Below, piece by piece: positions 1-8,509 of a stretch of 38,574 nt of DNA (within the stretch, counting starts at the first letter, position 1; the number at the start of each line of letters is the position of its first letter). The notes under the pieces were generated by a model. It saw only the letters and a program-made list of their open reading frames with translations. It ran no database searches and was not told the origin of the DNA. Origin of the DNA: a bacterium (lineage in GTDB: Bacteria; Desulfobacterota; DSWW01); the NCBI GenBank assembly GCA_015486285.1, contig WFRX01000435.1:1-38574 (forward strand), given 5' to 3'. The position numbers and the translations under genes are program-made.

Positions 1-2
1 CC

Positions 3-389
3 ATTGCTGTCGGCCTGTTATTATTGACGGTGGTGATGGTCAACGTCGGCGCCTATCAGTTTCTCTCCCAATCGTACGGAAATACCGTGGCGGCTTTCCT
101 GGTGGCCGCCGCCAACGGTGTGCTGGCGCTCGCTCTGATTGTTGCAGGACGCCGACCCCCGCCCGGACCCGAAGAACAGATGGTCCACGAAATTCGCGAG
201 ATCGCATTGACGGAACTGTCGGCGGATGTGGATGCGGTCAAGCAGGATTTCGCGCAGCTTGGAGAGGACGTGCAACGCATACGAAGCGGTTTTGCCGCCC
301 TTGCGGGCGGTGGAGGGGGCATGGGTTGGGCCAGCGTCGGTCCGATCATCGGCCTTCTTACGGACCTCCTGAAGAGCCGCAAGGGATAG
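3..389 (+). CDS. Holin-like (DUF1469-type) membrane protein, 5' truncated
   Basis: The reading frame is already open at the left edge, with Ile-Ala-Val-Gly-Leu-Leu encoded before the first possible TTG at 24, so the N-terminus lies outside the window. What remains has the end of one hydrophobic helix, a second helix around AAFLVAAANGVLALALIVAG, a charged linker that looks helical or coiled (MVHEIREIALTELSADVDAV) and a Gly-rich stretch followed by a short hydrophobic C-terminus ending in KSRKG. This two-helix hairpin with a charged tail matches the Phage_holin_3_6 / DUF1469 type of small inner-membrane protein found in many bacterial chromosomes. The role is unknown; the holin name does not imply prophage, and no phage genes are nearby. 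Identification is from topology and general look only. Confidence 0.6.
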   Translation: MAVGLLLLTVVMVNVGAYQFLSQSYGNTVAAFLVAAANGVLALALIVAGRRPPPGPEEQMVHEIREIALTELSADVDAVKQDFAQLGEDVQRIRSGFAALAGGGGGMGWASVGPIIGLLTDLLKSRKG

Positions 390-551
390 CCGAAGAAGCA
401 ATAGCAGCTCCAGGTGCGCGGAGGGGGCCGAGCTGCCGCGGCAGGCCGGCCGGCTGAAAAGCAAAGGAACGAGCCGGGAGACGAGGATGGACGTGGAAAT
501 CTCCTGCTCAAATCCATAAGGCCAGGGCATGCCGGACTTCGAACCGTCCGC

Positions 552-2291
552 TCAGTGAAGCGCCCGCAGCACGCTCAGCCCGCCCACCGGCACGATCGGG
601 GGCTGGAGGGACAGCCCGAGGCGGTCCAGGTGAAGTTTGCAGTAGAGGCTGTTGTAGAGCGAACTCAGTGAAGACGCATGGGCGACATAGACGTCACCGT
701 TCGCGGTGGCGCAGGCGGTCGTCTCGACCACGTCCGGCAGCTCGAAGGGCCCGGCCGCCGGGTTCCCGTCGCGGTCCAGGACGGCCAGAACCGCCTGGGT
801 CGGCCAGACCCCGGCCGCCCCCATCTCGTCGTTGAGACGGTAGCCCAGGGTCAAGGGCATGAGCACCCTGTGCGGGGAGGCCACGGCAAGACCCGCCGGG
901 ACGGCCACCCGCTCGAGATCCTCCCGCCCGTCCCCGTCCCGGTCCACCTTCTTCACCCACTCCTCGTTCCGGGCATATTCATGAAAGGTCCTCGACCAGA
1001 GGATCTCTCCGTTGGGGCGGAGCTTGTTCAGCGCGCGATCGGTCGCCACGTAGATGGAGCCATCGTCCCAGGCGGCGGTCGGGCTCCCCAGCATGTCGCC
1101 CTCGAGCACCGGGGAGTTCGGCCACACCCTGTGTCCGTCGTCCGCGTCAAAGGCGTAGAAGGTCCCCGTGTTGTCCCCCACGTAAACGGTCGAGCCGTCC
1201 CGGGAGATCGTCGGGCTCGTGGCACTGCCCTCGCCGCCGGGCATGAGGCCGTCGAAGCCCTCCCTCGTTTTCACCGTTACGATCTCCGCCGCCTCGTCCC
1301 AGGCCACATCGACCCGGAAGAGCTTCACGGAGACGGCCTCGTCCGGGTCCTCCCGCCTCAGGCGGGCGGCCACGTAGACCCGGGTCAGCGCGGGATCGGC
1401 AGGGTCCGGCAGCACGGCGGGGCTGTTGCCCACCGGAACGCCCACCCCCACAAATGCCTCGCCCACCGCCCGGATCATCGCCGGATCCATCAGGTAGGGA
1501 TCCTGTGGGTTGCAACTGTTCCACAGGAGCCTGCTGATCAGGAAGCCGACAAGGGAAGGGGCCTCTCCCTGCTCCACGTCAAGGAGCCCGGGCAGGAGGA
1601 AGCCGCCTTCGTTTCCCCTTGCGATCTCCCCGGAATTCCGGTCGTAGATCGCCACCCGACCCATCGCGGTTACACCGCCGACTTGTCCCGTCCGGGTGAA
1701 GAAAGGGGTGATGAAGGGGTAGGTTTGCCCGTTCTTCTCCGGCGGCAAAGGGGAGATCCATCGAAGGATCCCTTCGTAGGTCGAGGACCACAGATACCGC
1801 CTGTCCGAGACGTAGATGTTCCCATCCACGTCCACGATCGCCGTACCGCTCACGGCCCCGGAGTCGAGCCTGGGCCCGGCCGGATCCCACGCCGAGGTAT
1901 CCCAGTCGTCCGAGGTCCACACCAGCCGGCCTGCCATGTCGAAGGCGTACAAGTTGGCCTGGTCCGCCTTGCCCGTGGTCACGTAGACACGATCATGGAG
2001 GTCGTCGAAGGACATGCCCGTGAAGACCGAATCCCCCGTCAGTTCCTCCAGGCGCATGACCCGGTCGCGGAACCGGTCCGCCGGGTCGTTGGGCGTGTAG
2101 TCGGAAAGGAACGGATCATGGTGGGTATTGCACCAGGAGGTCGCTGCGTAAGGCCGCCAGAATTGCGAGACAGGGACGACCGATCCTTGGCCGCCCTCTC
2201 CGCCACTGCAGGCCGCCAACCATCCGGAGACGAGGATCATGCCACGGACGACCCACCTGGAGAGGGCCCGCGCGGGTACCTTCCCCGACAT
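552..2291 (-). CDS. PQQ-type beta-propeller lipoprotein
   Basis: A 579-residue exported protein. The start has an excellent RBS (GAGGAGGAGAAA directly upstream of ATG). The N-terminus is a lipoprotein signal with lipobox L-A-A-C followed by Ser, predicting an outer-membrane-directed lipoprotein. The body carries repeated blades of the PQQ/WD40-like type: VYVGDNTGTFYAFDADDG, SIYVATDRALNKLRPNGEI and NIYVSDRRYLWSSTYEGILRW. An Asp-rich loop DRDGDGREDL near residue 450 resembles a calcium-binding loop. There is no dehydrogenase-type catalytic signature, so a structural or binding role is more likely than a quinoprotein enzyme. It is divergent from the phosphatase gene, sharing a gap of about 95 bp that must hold both promoters. 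Family assignment is good; function unknown. Confidence 0.85.
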   Translation of the reverse strand: MSGKVPARALSRWVVRGMILVSGWLAACSGGEGGQGSVVPVSQFWRPYAATSWCNTHHDPFLSDYTPNDPADRFRDRVMRLEELTGDSVFTGMSFDDLHDRVYVTTGKADQANLYAFDMAGRLVWTSDDWDTSAWDPAGPRLDSGAVSGTAIVDVDGNIYVSDRRYLWSSTYEGILRWISPLPPEKNGQTYPFITPFFTRTGQVGGVTAMGRVAIYDRNSGEIARGNEGGFLLPGLLDVEQGEAPSLVGFLISRLLWNSCNPQDPYLMDPAMIRAVGEAFVGVGVPVGNSPAVLPDPADPALTRVYVAARLRREDPDEAVSVKLFRVDVAWDEAAEIVTVKTREGFDGLMPGGEGSATSPTISRDGSTVYVGDNTGTFYAFDADDGHRVWPNSPVLEGDMLGSPTAAWDDGSIYVATDRALNKLRPNGEILWSRTFHEYARNEEWVKKVDRDGDGREDLERVAVPAGLAVASPHRVLMPLTLGYRLNDEMGAAGVWPTQAVLAVLDRDGNPAAGPFELPDVVETTACATANGDVYVAHASSLSSLYNSLYCKLHLDRLGLSLQPPIVPVGGLSVLRALH

Positions 2292-2387
2292 TTTCTCCTC
2301 CTCTGGCAGGGTCAGGAGCGTGCATCATGATGTCGAGGGCCTGCTTTTCTGTCAAGTCCCTCCACCCCTCCACCCCGTAGACGTGCG

Positions 2388-3182
2388 ATGACGGTTCGTG
2401 ATATCTTCCTCGTGCTGTCTGCCGACCGATATCCCCACACCTCGGGAGGATGGAAATTGAATGGCGACCGGGTCACTGCGCTGATCGAACTTCTGCTCGC
2501 GGACGGGGTGCGGCACATGTCGGCATTGATACGGCACTCGGCGAGAGAGTTCAGGCCGGATTCCCACGAGCTGGAGAATCCTCTCACGCCCGAGGGCAGG
2601 GAACTGGCACTGCGCCTGGGGGAGAAACTGCCCAAGGAGATGGCCGTCCGGGGCTATGCAAGCCCGGTGCATCGGTGCGTGGAGACGGCCGAACTCGTGC
2701 TGGCCGGCCACCGAAGCGGGGGCGGGGAGTCTCTCGAACACAGGATCATGGAAGCCTTCGGCCCCTTCTTCGTGTTGGATGCAGCCGGGGTGGTGAAGGC
2801 AATGCAAGGGGCCGGCGCTCTGCAATCGGATACCGGCTCCCTTGTGTCTGACCGTCTTCACGCCGTCTCTGTTTTGGGGGCCTTTGTGCAACAGTGGGCA
2901 AGGGGGGATATCCCGCGGGATGTCCTCATTCCGGCCGATCGGGCGGCGACCACCGTGTTGAGGGCGCTCCAAGAGACGTACAGCAATCCTCCGGCAGATT
3001 GCCACCTGGACATGTGTGTAACCCATGATATGACGGTGTTGTTGCTCAGGGACCGCTTGCTGGGGCTGCCCGCCGGGGAGCAGGAGGTGGAGTATCTGGA
3101 CGGCTTGATCGCTTTTGAGCGCGACGGGGCTCATTGGCTCCAGGGGACTCATGCGCCTGCGGTCCAGGTTTCGCTCGCCTGA
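2388..3182 (+). CDS. Histidine phosphatase superfamily protein
   Basis: A 264-residue protein with the histidine-phosphatase signature LIRHSAREF (Arg49-His50). The second conserved part ASPVHRCVETAELVL matches the SxxxRxxxTA region, and near residue 214 there is VTHDMTVL, the second catalytic His followed by Asp as in acid-phosphatase-type members. Two things are unusual. The motif is RHS rather than RHG, and about 45 residues precede the RH strand, whereas most family members start with that strand. No signal peptide is seen, so it is probably cytoplasmic. The substrate cannot be predicted. The RBS is weak, but no better in-frame start precedes the RH motif. It is followed on the same strand by the CMD-like gene after 121 bp. 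Confidence 0.8.
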   Translation: MTVRDIFLVLSADRYPHTSGGWKLNGDRVTALIELLLADGVRHMSALIRHSAREFRPDSHELENPLTPEGRELALRLGEKLPKEMAVRGYASPVHRCVETAELVLAGHRSGGGESLEHRIMEAFGPFFVLDAAGVVKAMQGAGALQSDTGSLVSDRLHAVSVLGAFVQQWARGDIPRDVLIPADRAATTVLRALQETYSNPPADCHLDMCVTHDMTVLLLRDRLLGLPAGEQEVEYLDGLIAFERDGAHWLQGTHAPAVQVSLA

Positions 3183-3303
3183 TCGAAGGTCGCCGTCTTT
3201 GCAACTCGATAGAATGTTGAATCCGTGCGTTGCGCTCCGCCTCGATGTGCTTTCCGCTCTGTCGGTACAGGGTTCGAGGCCAGGCCCGGCCGGAAGGAGG
3301 ATC

Positions 3304-3882
3304 ATGTCCAGACTAAAGCCATTGGGGCCGGAAGAGATGAATGAGGAACAACGGCAGTACCATGAACGGATCCTGACCAGGCCGATTTTCAGGGATCTGG
3401 CCAAGGATTCGCCCCTCGAGGGGCCCTATAACGCCTGGATACGAAGCCCGGACCTGTTGCGGGTCCTGCTGCCCTATGCTCTCTACGTCCGGGAAGAGGG
3501 GGAGCTTGACGCCCGCCTGGTCGAGCTTGCCATCATCACGGTAGGAAGGATCTGGTCGGCCGAGTTCGCGTTCGCGGTGCATGCAGAGTATGCGGCCAAA
3601 GCCGGCATCGACCCGGAAATCGTTGAGGCGATTCGTCGGAACGAAGAGCCGGAGTTCAAGAAGGACGACGAAGCCGCGGTGTATCGCTTTGCCAAAGAAC
3701 TTACATCCGTGTACCGGGTGGGAGATGAAACGTATCAGGCGGCTCTCGAGCGGATCGGAGAGCAGGGGCTGGTTCAACTCATCGCACTCATGGGCATGTA
3801 CGTTATGGTCTCCATGACCCTCAATGCCTTCGAGGTTCCTGTCATGGAAGGCATGAAGAAGCCCTTTCCCGGCAAAGCATGA
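3304..3882 (+). CDS. Carboxymuconolactone decarboxylase family protein
   Basis: The protein has 192 residues starting at the ATG that follows GGAAGGAGG; an in-frame extension back to 3115 overlaps the previous gene and lacks an RBS. The core motif RIWSAEFAFAVHAEYAAKAGI corresponds to the helix of gamma-carboxymuconolactone decarboxylase-like proteins with the conserved Trp, Glu and His. The CxxC redox pair of the AhpD peroxidase branch is missing, which argues against an alkylhydroperoxidase. Family members act on lactones or related ring-cleavage intermediates, but many are of unknown function. It lies 77 bp upstream of an acyl-CoA carboxylase subunit on the same strand, suggesting a shared catabolic operon. 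Confidence 0.85.
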   Translation: MSRLKPLGPEEMNEEQRQYHERILTRPIFRDLAKDSPLEGPYNAWIRSPDLLRVLLPYALYVREEGELDARLVELAIITVGRIWSAEFAFAVHAEYAAKAGIDPEIVEAIRRNEEPEFKKDDEAAVYRFAKELTSVYRVGDETYQAALERIGEQGLVQLIALMGMYVMVSMTLNAFEVPVMEGMKKPFPGKA

Positions 3883-3959
3883 AGCGGTCCTGAAAGATTA
3901 CCGGTACGAGATGGACGTATATGCGACGAACATCAGCTTTCCGTATAAGGGAGTGTCGA

Positions 3960-5531
3960 ATGCCGATTGACTTGAGGCCGGACCTGGCTGCTCTGCTGGA
4001 GAGGCTGGCGCGCACAACGGATGCGGTGCGTACAGAGGCGGCGGCGAGGCGGCATGCCAAAGGCCACCGAACCGCCCGCGAAAACCTGGCCGATCTGGTC
4101 GACCCGGGTTCCTTTGTGGAATACGGGCAGCTGGCCGTAGCCGCGCAGCGCAAGCGGCGGGATTACGAGGATCTGCAGGTCAACACCGCGGCCGACGGTG
4201 TCATTACGGGCGTCGCGACCATCAACCGGGATCAATTCGGCGAAGACAGAGCCCGCGCCGCCGTGGTGGTGTACGACTATTCCGTGCTTGCGGGCACGCA
4301 GGGCTTCTTCCATCACAAGAAACTCGACCGGATTCTGGGGCTGGCCGAAGAGTGGGAGCTGCCGGTGGTCATGTACACCGAGGGCGGGGGCGGGCGGCCC
4401 GGGGACACGGATGTCACCACGGCCATTGCATGGCTCGATCTGACTACGTTTGCCGTCTGGGCCAGGCTCAGCGGTCTGGTGCCGCGCATCGCGGTGAACA
4501 ACGGATATTGCTTTGCCGGCAACGCCGTCCTGTTCGGGTGCGCGGACATCACCATTGCGACCCGGAAATCCTGGATCGGCATGGCAGGCCCGGCCATGAT
4601 CGAAGGGGGCGGCCTCGGCGTGTTCAAGCCGACGGAAATCGGGCCCATCGAGGTGCAGGAAAAGAACGGCGTGGTGGACATGGTGGCGGAAGACGAGGCC
4701 CACGCGACCGCCCTCGCGAAGAAGTGCATGGGATACTTCCAGGGCGTTCTCGACAACTGGCGCTGTGCGGACCAGAACGCGCTCCGGGATATGGTGCCGG
4801 AGAACCGCCGACGGTCCTATCCGGTGCGGCGGATCATCGAGACCCTGGCGGACGAGGACTCCTTTCTCGAGCTTCGGCCCGCTTACGGCCGCAGCGTGGT
4901 GACCGGTTTCATGCGGCTTGAAGGCAGGCCTGTGGGCCTGCTTGCCAACGACTGCATGTACAAGGCGGGAGCCGTGGATGCCGACTCCGGGGATAAGGCC
5001 TCACGCTTCGTTCAACTCTGCGACGCCTATGGATTGCCGATCGTCTCCTTGACCGATACGCCCGGATTCATGGTGGGCCCGGAAAGCGAGGCAGAGGCCT
5101 CGGTCCGGCACCTTTCGAGGCTCTTTGTGGCCGGATCCAATGCGACCGTTCCGATCGTGGCCATCTTCCTCCGCAGGGGCTATGGGTTGGGCGCCATGGC
5201 CATGGTCGGAGGGGGGTTCCATGAACCGGTCTACGCTGCCGCATGGCCGACCGGGGAGTTCGGCAGTATGGGGCTGGAAGGCGCTGTGAAGCTGGGATTC
5301 AAGAAAGAGCTGGAAGCGGTTGAGGATGAAGCGGAGCGCGGGAAGCTCTATGAAAGGCTTCTCGCTATGGCATACGAGATGGGCAAGGCAATCGAAGCCG
5401 CGGCCCATCTGGAGATCGATGCGGTTATCGACCCGGCCGACACCCGAAAGGTGATCCTGCGGGCCCTTTCGTCGGCTTCTGAGCGGAAAATCCCCCGCGA
5501 CAAGCGGGGACGTTTTGTGGACACCTGGTAG
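3960..5531 (+). CDS. Acyl-CoA carboxylase, beta (carboxyltransferase) subunit
   Basis: A 523-residue carboxyltransferase of the propionyl-/methylcrotonyl-CoA carboxylase beta family, which moves CO2 from biotin to an acyl-CoA. The start at 3960 is preceded by AAGGGAG; an extension to 3921 adds residues unlike the family. The N domain holds the usual HRTARENLADLVDPGSF start and TEGGGGRPGDT oxyanion region, and the C domain holds LTDTPGFMVGPESE and the Ala/Met-Gly-rich AMAMVGGGF. Length matches the family. No biotin carboxylase or biotin carrier gene is near, so the partner subunits must be encoded elsewhere. The acyl-CoA substrate cannot be read from sequence alone. Confidence 0.9.
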   Translation: MPIDLRPDLAALLERLARTTDAVRTEAAARRHAKGHRTARENLADLVDPGSFVEYGQLAVAAQRKRRDYEDLQVNTAADGVITGVATINRDQFGEDRARAAVVVYDYSVLAGTQGFFHHKKLDRILGLAEEWELPVVMYTEGGGGRPGDTDVTTAIAWLDLTTFAVWARLSGLVPRIAVNNGYCFAGNAVLFGCADITIATRKSWIGMAGPAMIEGGGLGVFKPTEIGPIEVQEKNGVVDMVAEDEAHATALAKKCMGYFQGVLDNWRCADQNALRDMVPENRRRSYPVRRIIETLADEDSFLELRPAYGRSVVTGFMRLEGRPVGLLANDCMYKAGAVDADSGDKASRFVQLCDAYGLPIVSLTDTPGFMVGPESEAEASVRHLSRLFVAGSNATVPIVAIFLRRGYGLGAMAMVGGGFHEPVYAAAWPTGEFGSMGLEGAVKLGFKKELEAVEDEAERGKLYERLLAMAYEMGKAIEAAAHLEIDAVIDPADTRKVILRALSSASERKIPRDKRGRFVDTW

Positions 5532-5676
5532 CCCGGCATGAACAGCGAAGACCTCCTCTCGAAGGGTGTCGGTGGGGTCGGGGGACGCCGGATCGAGGAT
5601 GGCCGGGGACAGGAGCTGTGCGAGGGTGACGGACCCCTTTCCCCGGACGGAAGAGCCGGCAATGATCTCGCCTGCC

Positions 5677-6438
5677 TTACGCCGATGTGAAGCCCCCGTC
5701 CACCATGAGCACGTGGCCGGTTGTAAAGGAAGCGCGATCGGAAAGAAGCCAGCAGGCGGCTTCGGCGACCTCTTCCGGCCGGGCAAGCCGTTTCATGGGG
5801 TTCATCGTTCGAATAAGCTCCTGGACGGCTTTGTCTCCCAGCGTAAAGCGATGAAAAAGCGGTGTGTCCACTGCACCGGGTGCTACTGCATTGACGCGGA
5901 TCCCATGTTCGGCAAGCTCCAGGGCCACGGTTTTCGTCATGCCGATGTCCCCGAACCGGGCTGCACAGTAGAAGGTGTTATTCGGGAGTCCGACCTTGCC
6001 ACAGACAGAGGCGATGTTGACGATGGCGCCCTTTCCCACCTTCAGCATCTCCGGGATTTCGGCCTTCATCAAATGCCAATGGCCCTTCAAGTTGGTCGAG
6101 ATCACGCGATCCCAGTCCTCTTCCGTGGTCTCCAGGAAGGGCTCCAGGTTTCCCGCGATCCCCGCGCAGTTGAAGGCGCAGTCGATGCGGCCAAAGGTTT
6201 CAACGCCTTGCTTGACCATGGCATCCACTTCGTCCCTCCTGGTCACGTCGGTTCGGACGAATATGCCCTCTCCGCCCCCTTTCTTGACCATCCCCAGGGT
6301 CTCGATACCCCCCTCTTCGTCAACATCCGACAGGATCACCTTTGCGCCTTCCCTGGCGAACAAGACGCCCGACGCCCGACCAATACCGCTTCCCGCTCCG
6401 GTGACCAGCGCCACCTTTCCGTCCAGCATGCCTTTCAT
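5677..6438 (-). CDS. SDR family oxidoreductase with YxxxR instead of YxxxK
   Basis: A 253-residue classical short-chain dehydrogenase. The start at 6438 has a near-perfect RBS (AAGGAGG); a longer frame to 6543 would add an unrelated hydrophobic stretch and is not used. The cofactor motif TGAGSGIG lies at residues 13-20, with Asp38 after the second strand (VILSDVD) suggesting NAD(H) preference, and NCAG at 90-93. The catalytic Ser144 and Tyr157 are present at the normal 13-residue spacing, but the active-site Lys is Arg161 (YCAAR). The C-terminus has the usual TGHVLMVDGG. It faces the carboxylase gene (convergent, about 145 bp apart) and is downstream of glnB on the same strand. Substrate unknown. 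Confidence 0.88.
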   Translation of the reverse strand: MKGMLDGKVALVTGAGSGIGRASGVLFAREGAKVILSDVDEEGGIETLGMVKKGGGEGIFVRTDVTRRDEVDAMVKQGVETFGRIDCAFNCAGIAGNLEPFLETTEEDWDRVISTNLKGHWHLMKAEIPEMLKVGKGAIVNIASVCGKVGLPNNTFYCAARFGDIGMTKTVALELAEHGIRVNAVAPGAVDTPLFHRFTLGDKAVQELIRTMNPMKRLARPEEVAEAACWLLSDRASFTTGHVLMVDGGFTSA

Positions 6439-6567
6439 GGTTTCCTCCTTTTTTTCAAACACAAAACAAAAGAAAGAGGGGCATAGCATGGCAATGAGCG
6501 TAAGGAAGACGAAACTCGCTGTCAAAGGCAGAGGGATCCACATGGGTGTTGTGGCCCGCTCGTCGAT

Positions 6568-6957
6568 CTACGGGCCGTTCGGACCGCCTTTCTTCTCATC
6601 GATGTCTCCGGGGTACATCACCGCATTGCGGCCGCGCTCCCCTGTTCGGACGCGGATTACATCGTCTACCGGATAGACGAAGATCAGCCCGTCGCCGCTT
6701 TCTCCCGTGCGTGCCGCCTTCATGATCGTATCAACGGTGTCTCGAAGGTTGTGCTCGCTCAAAACGATGTTGACCTGAAGCTTTGGAAGCATGTCCACAT
6801 GATAGGTTCCGGAACGACCCGATAGTTCGATGCCGCCCTGGCGCCCCTGGCCGCGGATCTCGAACACATTCATGCCCTTGATACCGATACAACGAAGGGC
6901 TTCCTTCACGTCCGCGAGTTTTTCCTCTCGTATGATCGCTTCGATCTTCTTTAACAT
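6568..6957 (-). CDS. glnB: P-II nitrogen regulatory protein
   Basis: A 129-residue P-II signal protein, the trimeric sensor of ATP/ADP and 2-oxoglutarate that gates ammonium transporters. MLKKIEAIIREEKLADVKEAL is the typical first strand-helix. The T-loop runs GRQGGIELSGRSGTYHVDMLPK, with Tyr52 equivalent to the uridylylated Tyr51; the usual GRQKGH is changed to GRQGGI. The C-terminal GDGLIFVYPVDDVIRVRTGERG matches the family, followed by a longer, charged tail than E. coli GlnB. It starts 15 bp after the amt stop codon, so it is co-transcribed with and probably binds the transporter. The order amt-then-P-II is the reverse of the common glnK-amtB order; glnK would be an equally fair symbol. 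Confidence 0.93.
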   Translation of the reverse strand: MLKKIEAIIREEKLADVKEALRCIGIKGMNVFEIRGQGRQGGIELSGRSGTYHVDMLPKLQVNIVLSEHNLRDTVDTIMKAARTGESGDGLIFVYPVDDVIRVRTGERGRNAVMYPGDIDEKKGGPNGP

Positions 6958-6972
6958 GGCATGGTCTCCATC

Positions 6973-8199
6973 TCAGGAATAGGCGCGTTCGCCGTGTGCA
7001 CTGATGTCCAAACCGACTTCCTCTTCCATCTCCGTTACCCTCAGCCCTATGCTCCAATCGAGAGCCTTGGCCACAGCGAAGGTGATTCCAAACGAGAACA
7101 GGATCGTGGCGATCACGCCGATCAACTGGATGAACAGTTGACCCGGGTTCCCGTAAAAGAATCCGTTGGCCCCCCCGCTGTTCACTTCCAGGGTGGCAAA
7201 CAACCCCGTGGCCAGAACGCCCCAGACGCTGGACATTCCATGGCATGCCCAGACGTCCAGCGATTCGTCCAGACCGCGTTTCTCGCGAAACCGGATGGCA
7301 TAGTACCCAATGGGAGCGGCCACGGCGCCGATGATCATGGCAGCCATGGGGGTGACAAAACCAGAGGCGGGCGTAACCGCTGCCAGGCCCACAACAAAGC
7401 CCGTGGCCATGCCCAGCGTGCTCGGGCGACCGTCCAGCCAGCTCAGGAGTATCCAGACGAGTCCGGCCGCCGCACCGGATGTGTTCGTGGTCAGAAGCGC
7501 ATTGGCGGCCACCCCGTCGGCGGCAAGCGCGCTTCCGGCGTTGAAGCCGAACCACCCCATCCAGAGAAGTCCTGCGCCCAGAACCGTATAGGGGATGTTG
7601 TTGGGTTCGATGGTCATCTTCTTGAAGCCTCTGCGTGGCCCCAGTGCCAACGCAAAGGCGAGTGCGGAGAATCCTGCCGCGATGTGCACAACGGTCCCAC
7701 CGGCGAAATCCAGCAGCCCCAATTTGCCCAGCCAGCCCCCTTTGCCCCAGACCCAGTGACACAGCGGATCGTAGACGAGTGTTGCCCATAAGATGCTGAA
7801 CAGCAGAAAGCTTTTGAACCGAGTCCGCTCCACGAGGGCCCCGGTGATCAGGGCGGGCGTGATGATGGCAAACATCATCTGAAACGATGCAAAGGCCTCA
7901 TGGGGGATCGTGCTGCCGTAATCAGGGCTGGGCGCCGCCCCTACCCCTTTGAACCCGAGAAAGTTCAGACCGCCGATCAAGCCCGCGATGTCCTCGCCAA
8001 ACGAGAGGGAGTAGCCGTAAAGGATCCACTGCACGCCGATCAGGGCCATGAAGATATAGCTCAAGGTCAGTGTCGAGAGGATGTTCTTCTTTCGGACCAT
8101 CCCTCCATAGAAGAACGCGAGTGCAGGCGTCATCATCAAAACAAGGGCACAGCTCATGAGAACCCAGGCCGTGTCACCGGCATTGATCGATCCAGGCAT
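6973..8199 (-). CDS. amt: Ammonium transporter
   Basis: A 408-residue Amt/Mep/Rh-family channel with about eleven membrane helices. Start ATG has AAGGAGG upstream. Family signatures seen: ALAFFYGGMVRKKN near the N-terminus, DFAGGTVVHIAAGFSALA with the first pore His, and DVWACHGMSSVWGVLATGLFA with the second pore His. The final cytoplasmic tail LDWSIGLRVTEMEEEVGLDISAHGE is the conserved segment that couples to P-II. Length is normal. It heads a two-gene unit with the P-II gene, and a candidate sigma-54 promoter lies about 60 bp upstream, as expected for nitrogen-limitation control. Confidence 0.96.
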   Translation of the reverse strand: MPGSINAGDTAWVLMSCALVLMMTPALAFFYGGMVRKKNILSTLTLSYIFMALIGVQWILYGYSLSFGEDIAGLIGGLNFLGFKGVGAAPSPDYGSTIPHEAFASFQMMFAIITPALITGALVERTRFKSFLLFSILWATLVYDPLCHWVWGKGGWLGKLGLLDFAGGTVVHIAAGFSALAFALALGPRRGFKKMTIEPNNIPYTVLGAGLLWMGWFGFNAGSALAADGVAANALLTTNTSGAAAGLVWILLSWLDGRPSTLGMATGFVVGLAAVTPASGFVTPMAAMIIGAVAAPIGYYAIRFREKRGLDESLDVWACHGMSSVWGVLATGLFATLEVNSGGANGFFYGNPGQLFIQLIGVIATILFSFGITFAVAKALDWSIGLRVTEMEEEVGLDISAHGERAYS

Positions 8200-8259
8200 G
8201 GAAGGAGCCTCCTTTCAAATGGGAATGTGATTTCCGGGTCATGTCCGTTCGAATCCGGG

Positions 8260-8274
8260 GCGATTACGATGCCA
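8260..8274 (-). promoter_or_regulatory. Candidate sigma-54 promoter of amt-P-II
   Basis: Read on the minus strand the sequence is TGGCATCGTAATCGC. It keeps the diagnostic GG and GC dinucleotides at the correct 10-base separation and matches TGGCA of the -24 element; the -12 element is TCGC rather than TTGC. It sits about 60 bp before the amt start codon, leaving a short leader. Nitrogen-controlled amt/glnK operons commonly use sigma-54, so position and sequence agree, but a single match is not proof. Confidence 0.5.
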
Positions 8275-8509
8275 ATGCTCGAATCCATTCGCGGAAAAAG
8301 GTTGTCTTTTCCCGTCCCGGTATTTCCGCGGGCTTGTCAGACTGACGGGTAGCTCCACATACGAGCAAATCAGATGCCACGCGGATTCCGTTGTGAATGC
8401 AAACATAAAACCTCTTAAAAAACGGTAGGTTAAATAAGATCATGGCCGATGAGAGCGATGTAAATTCCGGGCGGTAATTTCCTTCAATTTTGTGTAATAA
8501 TCAAAATGA

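Noticed and set aside
3..389. Prophage remnant on the basis of the holin-like protein
   Set aside because: No phage structural, integrase or lysis genes are near, and DUF1469-type proteins are common chromosomal genes.
678..2330. 550-codon frame antisense to the PQQ lipoprotein
   Set aside because: No family features, and the minus strand has a strong RBS, lipobox and propeller blades.
8240..8265. tRNA-like T-arm string GTTCGAATCC
   Set aside because: The flanking bases do not form a T-stem, and no acceptor or anticodon arm is present.
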